A stretch of 64,000 bases of DNA, taken from contig NW_027192205.1 of NCBI RefSeq assembly GCF_041956535.1, positions 372,085 to 436,084 on the forward strand, in the 5' to 3' direction. A model generated the notes under the pieces. It was not told the DNA's origin. It saw only the letters and a program-made list of their open reading frames with translations, and ran no database searches. This stretch comes from Calcarisporiella thermophila CBS 279.70 (taxonomy: Eukaryota > Calcarisporiellomycota). Every line of letters starts with the position of its first letter. Position 1 is the stretch's first letter. The position numbers and the translations under genes were made by a program. Below are positions 47,390-59,800 of this stretch, piece by piece.

Positions 47390-48672
47390 ATGGGCGAAAG
47401 TTCAGCTTCTAGTAATCGGAACACTGGTCCGCCACCAGAGTTTATTAAAAAACTATACAAGTAATTATATTTTTGCCCTTTTAAAATCCTCGCTCGAGTT
47501 TAACTCTCTATATGTCTAAAGCATGCTCGGAGACAAATCCATCGAGGATATTGTCTGTTGGGGGAAATACAATAATGCGGACACACTTGTTATCAAAAAT
47601 CCAAGTGAATTTCAGGCGCGAGTATTGCCACAACACTTCAAACACAACATTCACAGTTTTATCCGACAGCTGAATAAATACGACTTCAAAAAACTTAGAA
47701 ATGCGGATAGTCGATATGGGGATGGGGTAAATGTGCACTTGAGGTAAAAAGACACTAATTTGTATGACTTACAAGCAAAAACGTCGTAATGTTAGGCCTG
47801 GGAGTTTCAACACCCGAATTTTAAAAGAGATCAAATCTCAAACCCAGACACGATCAAGGTATTATCATGATTGCAATCCTCGCTTTTTATTATGTAAACT
47901 AACTTATAATTATTTCTAGCGTAAACTCACTACTACGCGACGTTCCAATTCAAGCACATCCCCTTTGCCATTGAGTGATCTCGCAACTCATTCCGAAGTT
48001 GAGCACCTACAAAGAATCTGCAACGAGGTGACTGCACACATCCAAGAACTTAGCACTGGTTATCTTCAACTTAAAGGGCAAGTAGATATAATCAGTGCGA
48101 AATTAGAGGCTCAAGATGAAAAGCTTCAACAGCTGGCAATGATGAGGCGAGTCGAGAGTGCGAATGGGAGCAGCGACGAAACGGGAAGCAGCGAAGGATT
48201 ATTGCAAAGAGGAAATATCAATCAAATGAAACCACATACTCACCCACAACTTAACAGCCCTCCCCCTCTCGACCACCTGAACTTTCCGATTCCCGCAGAA
48301 ACCATTCGTCCACTCCGGACCGTGCCTACACTCTCGATGATCACAAACATATTACACAATTCGCATGCTCATGGCCAGCAACCCGCAGCAGCCTATATTA
48401 CTTTGCCTATTCAGGAAGCTTCGGCACGAAATTATGTAGGCTTACAATCTTCGGTAACAGCAACAGGAAGCACAAGTATACCGACAACTGGAGAGTGTGA
48501 TACACACTTTGGGGAAGGATTCGATTTAACACCCACTTCAGCAGTAGGAAACCCGACCCGAGAGGGACAAGCTGCAACAGTGGGGGGCACGAGCTGGCTT
48601 ATTGATTTGCCGGCAGTAGAGGATCATTTTATGAGCATGACAGAGAAACAGCAAGAGAATGAAAAGGGCTAA
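47390..48672 (+). CDS. heat-shock-factor-type transcription factor
   Basis: Four exons (47390-47460, 47522-47726, 47796-47858, 47920-48672) encode 363 residues. The HSF DNA-binding domain (about 14-115) reads PPPEFIKKLYNMLGDKS, IEDIVCWGKYNNADTLVIKN, FQARVLPQHFKHNIHSFIRQ, LNKYDFKKL and WEFQHPNFKRDQ. The YDF at the end of the recognition helix and the IKRK tail recall Skn7-type fungal factors, but no receiver domain is present. A coiled coil (VEHLQRICNEVTAHIQELST and following) suits trimerisation, and the C-terminal 180 residues are Ser/Thr/Pro-rich. Compared with the usual HFKHSNFxSF, this protein has one residue fewer just before the recognition helix. The role is presumably stress-responsive regulation. 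Confidence 0.85.
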
Positions 48673-49659
48673 AATTTTGTTTGTGTTTATATTTTTTTTT
48701 TTTCATATTATTGAGGTTATGGAAGCGGTTTCTTCTTGTGTCAAATATGAGTCTTTGTAATTTGACTCCTGTCTAAGCGAATAAAGTATAAAGCTACCTC
48801 TAACCTTTGACCCATCATTATTGTTTGATAATATGGCGCGATAATAATGAACTGTTATGCAATTGTAACTATGCTCTATATTTTCATAGTTTATCAAATG
48901 ATTCTTTAAAACTTTTCTGCTCTATATGTAATATATGTATATGCACAGTTTTACACAAGGTCGAATAATTTTACCATATAAAAAATTGATAAAAAAGGCT
49001 TGAAAAGTTGTAAATATTGGGTAGTAGGAGTCGCTTTATTGTCCTGATAAAAAAACGTAGAGAGGTAGGTGAAAAGTGGCGTTGTGCTCTGAATAAAGCG
49101 AACTAAATGATGGAATCAAAAAAAAAAAATAAAAGCTTCATAAGAATTGGAGTGGATTTAATGAGTGATTCTAAATGTCATTGTTTTTTATGTTATATAT
49201 TCAAGCATTTATTGCTTTATTATGATAAATTTTCCAGATGACAGAATTATAAAAATTCTTAAATTCAAATGCCTAACATCTCTAGAAACAGAATGATTCA
49301 ACATCCTTTCGCAATGTATCCATATATGCTTGGAATAATATTACAAAAACTCTATTTTTATATATACATATTTATTTCTGCTTCATCTCAAAATGTAACT
49401 TAGGAGTATAGGGTTCGACCTACGAATCTGAAATTCTCAGGGTGTTGAAAATACCCAAGCGTGTATTATATCAATAATTTTTGCCAATAAGAGTATTTCC
49501 AGAGAGATGTCTATAGTAACAAGTTCCAAATAGAATAAAACGTTAATTTTATTGAGAGAGAGTATAAACGGAAAGATAGGATATTGACAAGAGTACCTAA
49601 TTATTAAAATGATTAGGTCAATATTTGAAGAGTAGTATATGTAAACTAATCGCTTACAT
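48673..49659. other. convergent intergenic region
   Basis: About 1 kb between the 3' ends of the HSF-type gene and the P1 gene. AT-rich with poly-A/T runs; apparent minus frames are short. No feature recognised. Confidence 0.5.
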
Positions 49660-50058
49660 TTAGTCAAAGAGACCGAAGCCCATGTCTTCATCCTCCTCCT
49701 CCTCCTCCTCCTTCTTCTCCTCCTTCTTCTCCTCAGCGGCAGCAGCATCTCCACCGGCAGCACCGCCAGCAGCGGCACCACCAACAGCGGGTGCAGCAGC
49801 ACCAGAGCCAATGCTCGTGATCAAATCCTTGACGTCTTTGCCCTCAAGAGCTTTGGCGAAGATGCTGGCCCAAACAGGCTCGACTTCGATGTTAGCGGCC
49901 TTGACAAGAGTCTGGAGCTTGTCAGCCTAAATATATACAATATATCAATGTTGATAAATTTGAAAGGGTAACACTGTATTACTTACAGTGATCTCAACGC
50001 CATCATCGGCAAGGATCAGAGCAGCGTAAACAACAGCGAGTTCAGCGGGAGCGGCCAT
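49660..50058 (-). CDS. RPP1: 60S acidic ribosomal stalk protein P1
   Basis: Two exons (50058-49987, 49926-49660) encode 112 residues. The N-terminal helical domain reads [20 protein letters not shown] and [20 protein letters not shown], with [14 protein letters not shown], typical of P1 rather than P2. A Gly/Ala hinge and an acidic Lys/Glu tract lead to the invariant tail [10 protein letters not shown], which docks translation factors and the SRL-targeting stalk partners. Position 49987 joins phase 0 across a 60-nt intron. Confidence 0.97.
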
Positions 50059-50365
50059 ATCTTCTTATGGGTGATGGATGGATGGATACAAATGTGTAAA
50101 CGCGCGCGCAAGGCAATTTAAGTTCCTGAGAACGGCTTTGGGCACGATGTGTTTTTCGTGAAGAAAAGAGAGGGTTCGACTCGAACTGCTAGAATGAGAA
50201 TTTTATTTTTCGCCATATGAGAGCACTGCGGCTTAGCATATTGTGGCTTATTAGATCGTTTTGCGAGCGTAAACAAATTCAGTTGAATATAGTTTCTATT
50301 TTTCCTCTTTTCGAACCAAGTTTTTTTGGAACCTTTAAATTTCATTTTCCTTTTGATAATCAAGC
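50059..50365. promoter_or_regulatory. divergent promoter, P1 / GAR1
   Basis: A 307-bp region between two divergent start codons of ribosome-biogenesis genes. CGCGCGCG-like sequence lies near 50100, the only CpG-dense patch around. No TATA box was identified. Shared control is inference. Confidence 0.5.
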
Positions 50366-51142
50366 ATGTCTTTTCGCGGCGGAGGTAGAGGTGGAGGACG
50401 AGGTGGCTCATTTCGTGGTGGTAAGAATTACTTCATTTTTTGTGAAATTCGGATACATTGATAATTCAGTTCTCTCGTTTGGCTTAGGTCGCGGAGGAGG
50501 TCGTGGCGGATTCAGCAATGCTCCTCAAGGTCCTCCTGCCGAAGTTTTAGGTAATTCATTTTCTTAATTTTCAAGCGAATCCTTGCTAATTCAGTTATAA
50601 AATCCAGAGATGGGCTCTTTCCTTCATGCCTGTGAGGGTGAAATGGTTTGCCGGTCCATTAATCCCAAAATCCCATATTTCAATGCTCCCATATATCTTG
50701 AGAACAAAACGCAGATCGGAAAGGTCGATGAGATTCTAGGTCCTATAAATGAAGTGTACTTTACCGTTAAGCTGCAGGAGGGCATCGTTGCGTCGTCCTT
50801 CAAGTCGAATGATAAAGTGTACATTGGCTCTGACAAATTGTTGCCACTGGATAGATTCTTACCCAAGCCTAAAACTGCTGGTGCTAAAGGTAAACTTGCT
50901 TTGAAAATATTTATTGACCCGAAATGTATATTTATATTTTCTTTTTAGTTGGAAAACCCACTGGCATGCAAGGTATGAAACCTAGGGGTGGTCGTGGTGG
51001 TGCGCGGGGTGGTCGTGGAGGTTTCTCACGTGGAGGTGGAGGTGGCCGAGGAGGTTTTTCGCGCGGAGGAAGTCGTGGTGGTGGCGGTGGAGGTGGTCGA
51101 GGAGGTTTTTCGCGTGGTGGAGGTCGTGGACGTGGCCGCTAA
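50366..51142 (+). CDS. GAR1: H/ACA snoRNP protein GAR1
   Basis: Four exons (50366-50420, 50488-50550, 50608-50889, 50949-51142) encode 197 residues. RGG/GAR repeats at both ends ([20 protein letters not shown]-terminal [20 protein letters not shown]) flank the core: [59 protein letters not shown] and [23 protein letters not shown]1 binds the pseudouridine synthase Cbf5 and regulates substrate release in rRNA pseudouridylation. All introns are phase 1, keeping glycine codons intact at the junctions. Confidence 0.96.
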
Positions 51143-52062
51143 AATTGATTTTAGATGTGATATTCCGAACGCTTTTCATTCTGAATATCCTTTAGGACAA
51201 CTGAGCAGGTGATTGTGTTTTGTTGGAACTTTTTAATTATCTTCTTAGTAGTGAAAATTTTTTTTTTTATATGGAGACTCTTTTCTCTGTTTTCTGTTTT
51301 TCTTTTTTCATTATTTTCTGTACAGGTATTGAAAAACCAATTCAAAATCATTTCTTTATACTTTAATCAAGTGATATACAGGGAAATATGCTTAAAGTTG
51401 AACATGGGATACACATAGATTACAGCATTAGCTTTTGAGTAGCCGTATCATAATTGTGTATACGATATACCGCAGTGGTAGATCAGATGACAGGTTGTTA
51501 ATTATAAAAACAAATCAATTAATCGGCTACATAGCATGAGAACAAAGCAGAGGAAAATTATAGCCGAGGAGAAAACTAAGGAAACAGGAAATGAAGATTT
51601 TGTAGTCCACAAAAATTAAGTGTATGTGAAACACAGTTTTAAAATAGCTGAGGCCAGTCTTTCAGAAGAGTGTGTGCTAACCCTTTTTGAAGGAATCCAC
51701 TTAACTACTCTTCTTTTTCACTTCAACAGCTTACTCTATTACCAAGAATATTTACAGCAATTGCCTGTTGTTTCATTTTTCAATGTTTTTCTTTTTTGTT
51801 TCCATTTTTAATAGATAGTTTGAATTTATTCCATTTTTTGTTTCATCCCTTTATCGTAGCTCACTTTGATCTTATTGCTTTCTTTCTTCCTGCGCCTATC
51901 CTCACTTTTATACCGTTTTCCTCCCTCCCCCTCCCGATACTCTCACAGCATCATACAGTTTCTCAATCCCGCTGTAAACCGTAAAGATCATCCGAGTTCT
52001 GTTCTTTGCCATTTCAATCACTTACACTGTTTAATGACTTGATTTTATTTTGACAGAATAGG
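51143..52062. promoter_or_regulatory. intergenic with pyrimidine-rich promoter tract
   Basis: The left half is the GAR1 3' flank, AT-rich. At about 51865-51970 the plus strand is strongly CT-rich (TTCCTCCCTCCCCCTCCCGA and surrounding), a common leader/promoter feature of expressed fungal genes, just upstream of the Zds1-like start. A short plus frame at 51620-51811 is not supported. Confidence 0.45.
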
Positions 52063-54440
52063 ATGCAATCTGTTCAAGAAGATCCCAACTTAGTTGAAGA
52101 TCAAACACGCAAACGCGAATCGACAGAATCAGCATCATCTACTGACTCAAATTCTTCTCATACATCTGATCAGAGTAACGCCAGTTCCTCTTCCAGTATG
52201 GAGTCCTCCCCTACTAGCACATCTAAAAATTCCACCGCACCACACGATGTTTCAATTAAAATTGACGCTCCTGAACCGAAGATCATCACCACATCCTCAC
52301 TGTTCTGGGTACCAGCAGATCAGCATCCAGAAATTGCTCCTACAGAGTTTGCAAACTGGTTGCGTGAACATGGTTACTTGAATATTGATAGTAAACGCCC
52401 TCTAAGAAGGAAGAAGTCAATCCTATCGCGGCAAGTACGTCCATCAGCAGAAGACGATGAGGAGGAAGAAAAAGAGGACAGGAATAAAAGCAAAGCTCCT
52501 CAGCTCCCCTCAATCCCTGATCGTCCATCTTATGAGAACGATGGGGTTCATTTATATGATATTGATAATTTGACATCGGAGTCGGCTGCACTTGTGAACA
52601 TTTTAAGAAGAAGCCTCAGTATGCAACTGCCAGCAGAGAGCACCTTAGGTATGTGTATAAAGTATGTATTTGAGAAATGTGCAAATGCTAATGTTCATTC
52701 CTTTTAGAACCTACTTCAGAAGCAATTGATACTTTTGACCGCTTTTCCTCTCCGGATGCCAATTCTCGTGTGATCGTGCCTCGCACTGAAGGCGGCACTC
52801 TACTCAAACGTTCACAAGCGACAAAAATTCGTCGCCGCTCCACTGCCTCACCTGATGGCGAAACCCTCCGTAGGTGGTCTCGACGAAGGTCACGTTCGAT
52901 TTCCCCGGTAGCAGATAAGCGCATAGGAGGAGCTGGTGGAATGCATGCTTCTACTGATGCTATTGAAAAGAATGCGGAGGAGAAGGAGGAACCAAAAGAG
53001 AACGTTTCGCCCCCTGGAGATCAGAGCACGTCTATTAAGACAAAGACCGATCAGCAAGTGATGCCTCCGAGTCCCTTCGTCTCACGCCTTAAACAACCAG
53101 ACCCGCCAGTAATTCATTTGGGGCCCGATCGAACAGAAGAGAAAGAGAATGAGAAAGACGCAGCGGAAAGTTCTCCTGCGGCATTAGATATGCCCTTATC
53201 AGTTCCCACTGTCGCCCCGAGTTCAATCACTACTCCTGCTCCTGCTCCTGCTCCTGCAATTGTTCCTACTCTAGTCTCCACTAATGCCACTGGTCCTGCT
53301 TCAGCACCAGCCTCAGTTGCTCCTGCAAGCGCCAACAGGCATTCGCTCACCGCTCCAGTCACACTGGAAAGGCCCAAGTCTCCCACTTCTCATAAAAAGA
53401 GTTGGTGGCCTTTTACATCCGAGGAGAAGGACAGTAAATCAAAAAAACCCAAGGACGAAAAAGAAAAAGGGCACACCGAAGCATCCGAAAACAAACGCCA
53501 ATCGAAACTCTCATTGCTATTCTCGCTTACCAGCTCCAAACCTCGATCCACAGAAGTCAGCACAACCGCTATTAACAAGCCTCTAGATAAGAACTTGCGG
53601 AAACAAATCAATACAACATCACCTTTTGTATGCCGTCTTCCTTTGCATGTAGAGCGTGCAATTTATCGACTTTCTCACTACAAGCTCTCGAACCCCCGGC
53701 GCCCATTGCTTCATCAAGTTTTGATCTCGAACTTTATGTTTTGGTACCTCTCAGTAGCCAATCAGCAGCCAGTACGAGGTGCCAAGCCAGCAGCCAATGG
53801 AGCCGGGGGGGCACGCGGAGGAGGGACAGCGGCCCGGGGAGGAAACTCAAATGCCTCGAAAATGCGTAGCAAATCTCCCATGAGAATGGAAACTACTGGG
53901 GCAGGCGGTGGTAGGTCCAAGGAGATCTCAAATGCCCCTAGGTCTTATCCATCCCCACGACATCTCGGAGATTCGGGGTCGCGTCAGGTTGTAGGTATAC
54001 TTCAAACGCCGAGTAGCCCGTATGCTCGTGGTCGCTCTCCTTCACCAGACCCTTCTCGAAAACGCACGAACGTGCATAGCAATCATACCGAGGAAAGCGA
54101 TGATGAAGATGATGAAGATGACGAAGCAGAAGACTCGCCAGAAGAGCATTCAAATGAACAAAAGCGAAGAGTTTCGGTGAACGATCCAAATGGCGGTCAT
54201 GTTGATAATGGCAATGGCAAAGCGAGCATGGACAGAAAGAGTGTTTCGCGCACATCAATGCCTCCACCAGGCAAGAAACCTAATGCAGTCCCGCAGATGA
54301 AACAACCCGTGCGCCCACGACTTGTGAACACTTCGTCGCGGCCATCTGGCGCTAAGTCTGGTCGAGTAGAAGACGACGACGATATGCCATTAGCGATTTA
54401 TCGAAAACAAGAAAACTCTCGAACAAAAACCCGATATTAA
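52063..54440 (+). CDS. Zds1/Zds2-like PP2A-Cdc55 regulator
   Basis: Two exons (52063-52648, 52708-54440) encode 772 residues. Two conserved blocks sit in long disordered, Ser/Pro/Lys-rich sequence. Near residue 88, SSLFWVPADQHPEIAPTEFA matches the N-terminal Zds block. Around residues 510-550, SPFVCRLPLHVERAIYRLSH and KLSNPRRPLLHQVLISNFMF match the Zds1 C-terminal domain, which binds and controls the PP2A B subunit Cdc55. A KKSWWPFTS motif precedes it. The tail is Gly/Arg-rich then acidic. Family members regulate mitotic exit, mRNA export and polarity. An Ala-Pro repeat (APAPAPA, about residue 390) is low complexity. Confidence 0.82.
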
Positions 54441-54757
54441 CTTTTTCTGCTTTCGAATTTGATTATCTATTCATAAGACTTTTTTTCATCTTTATTTTTG
54501 TTAGTTCAACTAATGCAACTTTTAAATCTTTTCGAAAAAAGTTTGAAGATGTTCTATTTAAAATTCCTCGCTTTTTTTAACCATTACATCATGTTTTTAG
54601 CACCTTTTCTTCACTCACGATCTCCTCGCCTCTCTTATTTCATATGCTTTAGATGCTTTATATAAATGTAAAAGAACAATATAAAAAAATTAAATATTAC
54701 ATTTTTTTTTTACAAACGAGACCTCTAAGCGTTACGGATATACAATATTAAGGATAT
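54441..54757. other. convergent intergenic region
   Basis: 3' flanks of the Zds1-like and BRF2-like genes, T-rich on the plus strand. A poly-T run at about 54700 could take part in 3' end formation. No feature beyond that. Confidence 0.45.
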
Positions 54758-56494
54758 TCAAAAATAATCCAGATCTTCCGCTCGCCGCAGCAGCTTTGCC
54801 GATGTATGGGATATAGGGGTAGCGGCTCCATCCTCATCTATGCCCTCTGAGGCTGCAATGTTTGTCTGCCTCGGTTTACGAGGATGTGCAGCATCTCCAT
54901 GTGATACCATGCGGAACTCCTCTACTTCTTCATGACTCCTCAGGTATAATTGAACCTCAAAGTTGCTAAGAGGCACTGTCTCTCCCTCTGTTTTATAGTC
55001 TGGCCTAGGACCGCCTCCCTCTTTCACACGGAACTCAGCCAAACGATCCAATAATGAGGGCAAATTTCTCGCCTGTAATTCTTGCTCAGGCACACCACGA
55101 AGTACCAGCTCCATGAGAACAAAGGTTTCATCGTCCAATGCGTCCGAGGTGGCGTCGTCATCATGGAGAGCGAGTTGGTACACTTGGTTAGAGTGTGCAA
55201 GTTTCTTTGCAAGTTCAAGTTTACGACTACGTGATGCTGCCTGGTTGCGAGAGCGCACAAAAGAAGGTGGCTCTTCGGAAATACGGTGTAATTGTGCTTT
55301 CCCATCATCCCTTTGGTAGTATTTCTCGAATCCTAGATTTTCTCCGTCATCAGCTGCATTTGATTCATTGAGCAGTAGTTCCTTATCCTCTTCTCCTGCG
55401 CTGAATATTCCTGATTGTTCCAACAGACTGGCAATATCTGACTCCATCTTCATCTGACCTGAGAGTTCCATTTCGCCCCGAGTTGCTCTGATAATCAGTC
55501 CACGAATCTCCCTATATCTCAAAAGCACTGTCTCTGCCCCAAGGCCCAGCGTTTGCGCAGCCCAAAACAATATCGGCCTACTAACTTTTCTATGCCCATA
55601 AGCCTCCCAGCCTAGCAACAGACAGGCCATTGCTAGACAATAAGGATCCCTTCCACACGCGTATCCGCTGTCGATTGCGTATTTGTAAAGTTTTAGGGCC
55701 AAGCTGCACACTTCTTGCAAAGGGGGCACACCGAGTCGAGTAGAGATTGAGTGGGCAGCAGGCTGAAAATGAGCATGGTCGAGGAGTTGTTGGAGTGTGC
55801 GTTGAACCCAGTTAGTAAGGTCGGGCACCGGCATGTATATGGTGCCGAGTACGGACTGTATAGTGCGAAGTGCACGTGTGATTCTTTTAGGATCAATGTC
55901 TAGGATGGTCTGGGAAAAGATAGAAATTATTGACCAGATCAATTTGGAAACTTATTAAACAAGATGCTTACTGCGATCTCTTTGATGCGAACTGTTATTG
56001 CTTCTTGCTTTGCGATGTAGTATACACACGCACCAACCATTCCAGTAGTTTCAACTCCTGCACGAAAATTTTGTTTTTCTGCCACGGCTTGAATAGTGGC
56101 TTCTATGCGAGGTAGAATCCTGCTGATCTTGAGTCGCATACAAACGAATTTTGCCGTGTCCATTTCCATTTTCTACAGGCAGGATTATTAGATTATAAGC
56201 TGATTTCGAAAGAAAATGGAAGCAGACTGTTACCTTTTTTTTTAAATGACGCCTTTCCCTCTGAGTAAAGCTGTCATTGCCCCTCATTGTTGCATTTAGC
56301 TTGGGTAATCTCATCTGCACACGATTCTGGACATTGGTCACAAAGCTGCCTTGGCCTTGAGCTACTTCCCTTGCAGAGTCGTCAGCAAAAAGTGCTGAAT
56401 CAAGTAGTATGCCGCACTGAGAACAAGCAGTTTCACCACTTTCCGAGATTATCTGCTTGGCCACTTCATTTTGACAGTTGGGACAGTATGGCAT
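54758..56494 (-). CDS. TFIIB-related factor, BRF2-like
   Basis: Three exons (56494-56234, 56172-55972, 55909-54758) encode 537 residues. The N-terminal zinc ribbon has two CxxC pairs (MPYCPNCQNEV and ACSQCGILLD). Two cyclin folds follow: IEATIQAVAEKQNFRAGVET and TGMVGACVYYIAKQEAITVR, then PLQEVCSLALKLYKYAIDSG and YCLAMACLLLGWEAYGHRKV. The C-terminal block VPLSNFEVQLYLRSHEEVEE resembles the BRF2 tail (DSEIEQYLRTPQEV in human, from memory). BRF proteins with TBP and Bdp1 recruit RNA polymerase III. A diverged Brf1 or Rrn7 is the main alternative; the C-terminal block favours BRF2 type. The ATG at 56494 puts the zinc ribbon first. Confidence 0.75.
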
Positions 56495-56808
56495 GTTGGA
56501 GTTTTTTTTATTAATATGGAGCAAAGAGAAAAATCAGTCACAAAATACCATTTATTCAGTTACTCTTTACGTATACTAAAAAATAATAAGATTTGAAGCT
56601 CAAATACAAAGCTATAGCCTATATGATAACTTTTTCCTGTCACTCGGGGTTTTCGGTTACAATCTTTGAAGTTTCCAAGAAAAATATCTCATAAGAAGGG
56701 AAAAAAAAATATAAAATGCATTAAGAACTAAGAAAAATTTCCTTATAAGAAGTAATAAAAATTACAGTGCAAAATTAAGAATCGGTATAAACTGTATCAA
56801 GTGAGAGC
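56495..56808. other. intergenic between two minus-strand genes
   Basis: Promoter of the BRF2-like gene and 3' flank of the Bye1-like gene. AT-rich; nothing recognised. Confidence 0.5.
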
Positions 56809-59800
56809 TTAACCTCGATTTCTCCGCCAGTTGTGGTGATTCCGTCCACGACTGTCATTTCCACGTCTCCACGAATCCCCTCTTCGTTCCCTTTGGGAAT
56901 GTGAGGAGTGTCCCCGATCCCAAGATTCTCTGTTATCATGCCATTGAGGTCTATTCGTGGTTTGATTTATCTGAGGCTGCGTCGGGAGCTGCCAAGCATT
57001 TGGCACGTAAGCTGGCGGTGCAGCGGGAAAAGGTGCTGGTCTATATTGGGCGGCGTATGTTGGTGGTTGTGGGGGCGGTAGTGTTTGTTGAGGATAAAAT
57101 GCAGGCGTAGATTGGTTATGAGGAAGTGGATTAGGAATGGTTTGGTGATTTTGAGGCGCGATGATTGATTTTATGAGATTCTCCATTTGTGGTGGTAGAT
57201 TCATGGCCGGATTCTGTTGCTTCTGTTGGTATACCTCTTGGACTTGTTGGATCAGATTAGGATTCAATCGCAAGAGCTCCTTCAGATCGATCTGAGCAAG
57301 TGCCTGTATTGGAGTGGGAGTAGAAAAGGGGGGAACTTGGGGAGCTATCGAGTTGCTTGAGCTTGTCAATTGAGGTTGTGGTAGCATCTCTGGGTCGTAC
57401 TCATCGTCATTGTTTAACTGGGGCGTGCTCCCTTGGCTTTGAGGAGTGATGTCGTGCTGTGAGTCGGGTAGTCTGTCCACGTAATTATCGTTGGGACTGT
57501 ACGAAGAGGCTGGATTGCTGGGCAAGGGGCGCTTCACTTTCATGGGCTGCTGTTTCCTCCTCGGAGAGCTTTTGTATGCGACCAACACCACAATTAATGT
57601 CATTTGTTGTCGTTGCTCTTGTATATTGTTAGGAATGGACGCGATGAACTCAGGTATAGGGCTGTCGGGTGGAAGTGGCACGAGGTATGAATCTTTGACG
57701 AGATTCTTATCTCGCGACTCAATGACACCATAGCGATCCTTCGCGTGGAGATACGTCGCAATCATGTTATATTTCAAGGCTTCTCCCTCCAGGGCGTGCA
57801 TTTCAAGCGCAAATACATCTTTATTCGGAGCGTATACTTCTGTTATGAGGTGCTCGGACACTGCACTGACAGGGGCACGTCCTTTGACGTGAAGTTTGTT
57901 GGGCAGCATCTTTTGCCAGCGCTCTTGGTCATTGATGAAATTGCCCGCTACTTGCACTAGCTTGATGCGCGACTCGGCCACATCGGGGAAGGTTAGAAGG
58001 CCATTCCAGACCTCCTGCCCGTCAAACTTGACCGGGCCTGGCTCGGGAGCAATTGGCGTTGTACTCTGGCTGACCTTCAGAATGGGGCGCGGCTTCGGCT
58101 GATCAGGCTTGGTCGAAGTGGAGGAAGTGCTCGCCTCTGCGGACTTGTTCATATCTCTAATGGCAGCCAATGCAGGATCCTCGCTCTCGCTCAACGTGCT
58201 ACCAAGTTTATCCAGGCTGGATCGGGGCTGACCCGTTCTGGACCGTTTGGGAGGTGGCGGGCCATCACTGTCGGGTAACCACGCGCTTGAATCATCCCTC
58301 TGGGGAGATGGGTGATTCATGTTTGCTTTAGAAATGACTTCTTCAAAAGCATCCAATTCATTCTTGCCATTATCCACAGACACATTACGAATTCTTCTCT
58401 CTATGGATTCCGGTTTTTCCAACTCTTGCTCAAGAATGGGTTTTATTTGGGGTTCGTAATCGGGTTCAACCATCACGTCACCCTTATGTGTTTTTTTAAT
58501 GACCGCGGCCTGCATTGATTCTCGGATGACGGCCTCCTTGAGACTTTTCTGCCGGATGGCTTCAGCCTTTGCTTTCTGCTCTTCGTTCGCCATTTGGCTC
58601 GCGTCCATTGCCACAAGCTCGGCAGGTTTGATCTTTCCCTTGATCAGAAAGTTAAGCAGCTCCGGGTTGTGTTTGAGATTGATCAACAGACTACGCCCCT
58701 TCTGCTTGTAGTTGATGCCAACGACGGGTGGTTTGTTTGCTTCACGATGGGCAAGCTGGATGAACATTTCCATCTCAATTGCGGCAGCTAGCGCATCTGC
58801 TCGTTCTTTCGGCGTTGTTTTCCGTCTCGCTCGCCTGAGAAGGCGACAGTGGGTTCTTTTCAATGGCATCTAGCATGATCTTAACAAACTCCTCGAGAAT
58901 CTTCTTTCGGACCGCATCTTCGGCTACGGAGGGCGCAGGGACGAAAGCGCCGGAATCCAAATCGCCCGGCTTGCTCGACTTATCAACGCTGGACTTCCGA
59001 GAATTTGCTGGAGATGCTGGCTTCTGGCTAGTCTCCTTTGTAGTGTCTTGCACGTTGGAGTTGGCCCTTTGCGCTTTGAGGCGCTCCTGGAAGATAAGAT
59101 CCCCATGTTTGACCGCGCAGAGGGGCGAGCAATACTTGCCGTCGTGTTCCTTCTTCGCCTCGTTAGAGCAACCAGGGAAATGGCACATTACGGGTGAGTT
59201 CTCGGGCTAACATAGAAAAAAGTAATCTTTTAGTTTCCTATTTTTTACTTAGAGTGCCAACTTCATCTACTTACTGTATATCGCTTGGCGGCTCGCGCAG
59301 TACGCTTAGATCTGCGACTTTTTGACGAAGAGTCGACTGAAACTTGGTCTATATGTTTAATAGCAAGAGGAATAGGATCATCAGTAAGTGCTTCTTGAAG
59401 GGGAATAAGCAATTTATTAAAAGAAGACAGTGGGAATATTCTATCTCATCAATGTCCCTCCTCTTCTCCTCCACCCAACTCTAGCTTCCATGGCCCTCTT
59501 AACAATGGCATATCTCGGGAAGTAGAGCTATGGGTTGGCTTAAGCCTGTTTGTATTCAAATGAAGGAGCCATCTCTTTAATGATCACCATCCAAAAACCG
59601 GACGATCAGCTTATTAATAAAAGACGAAGGAGAAAGAGGGGGCTGTAAAATAATGGGCCAGCGTGTAGAAATTGGCATTGCCAATCAGCATGTTCCCATG
59701 AGGAGTTGATTTTCCTCAATTTATCCCCTCCAGTTTGTGTTCAATTCCAACCACTGTACTCCAAAATTTTTAACAGAAACGAATATTGAAAGCAAAACTC

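Noticed and set aside
49437-49811. Minus frame with a long arginine run over the P1 gene end.
   Set aside because: Out-of-frame reading of the P1 acidic repeat, extended into 3' flank.
50982-51212. Plus and minus frames rich in Val/Glu or His/Leu over GAR1.
   Set aside because: Shadow frames of the RGG repeats.
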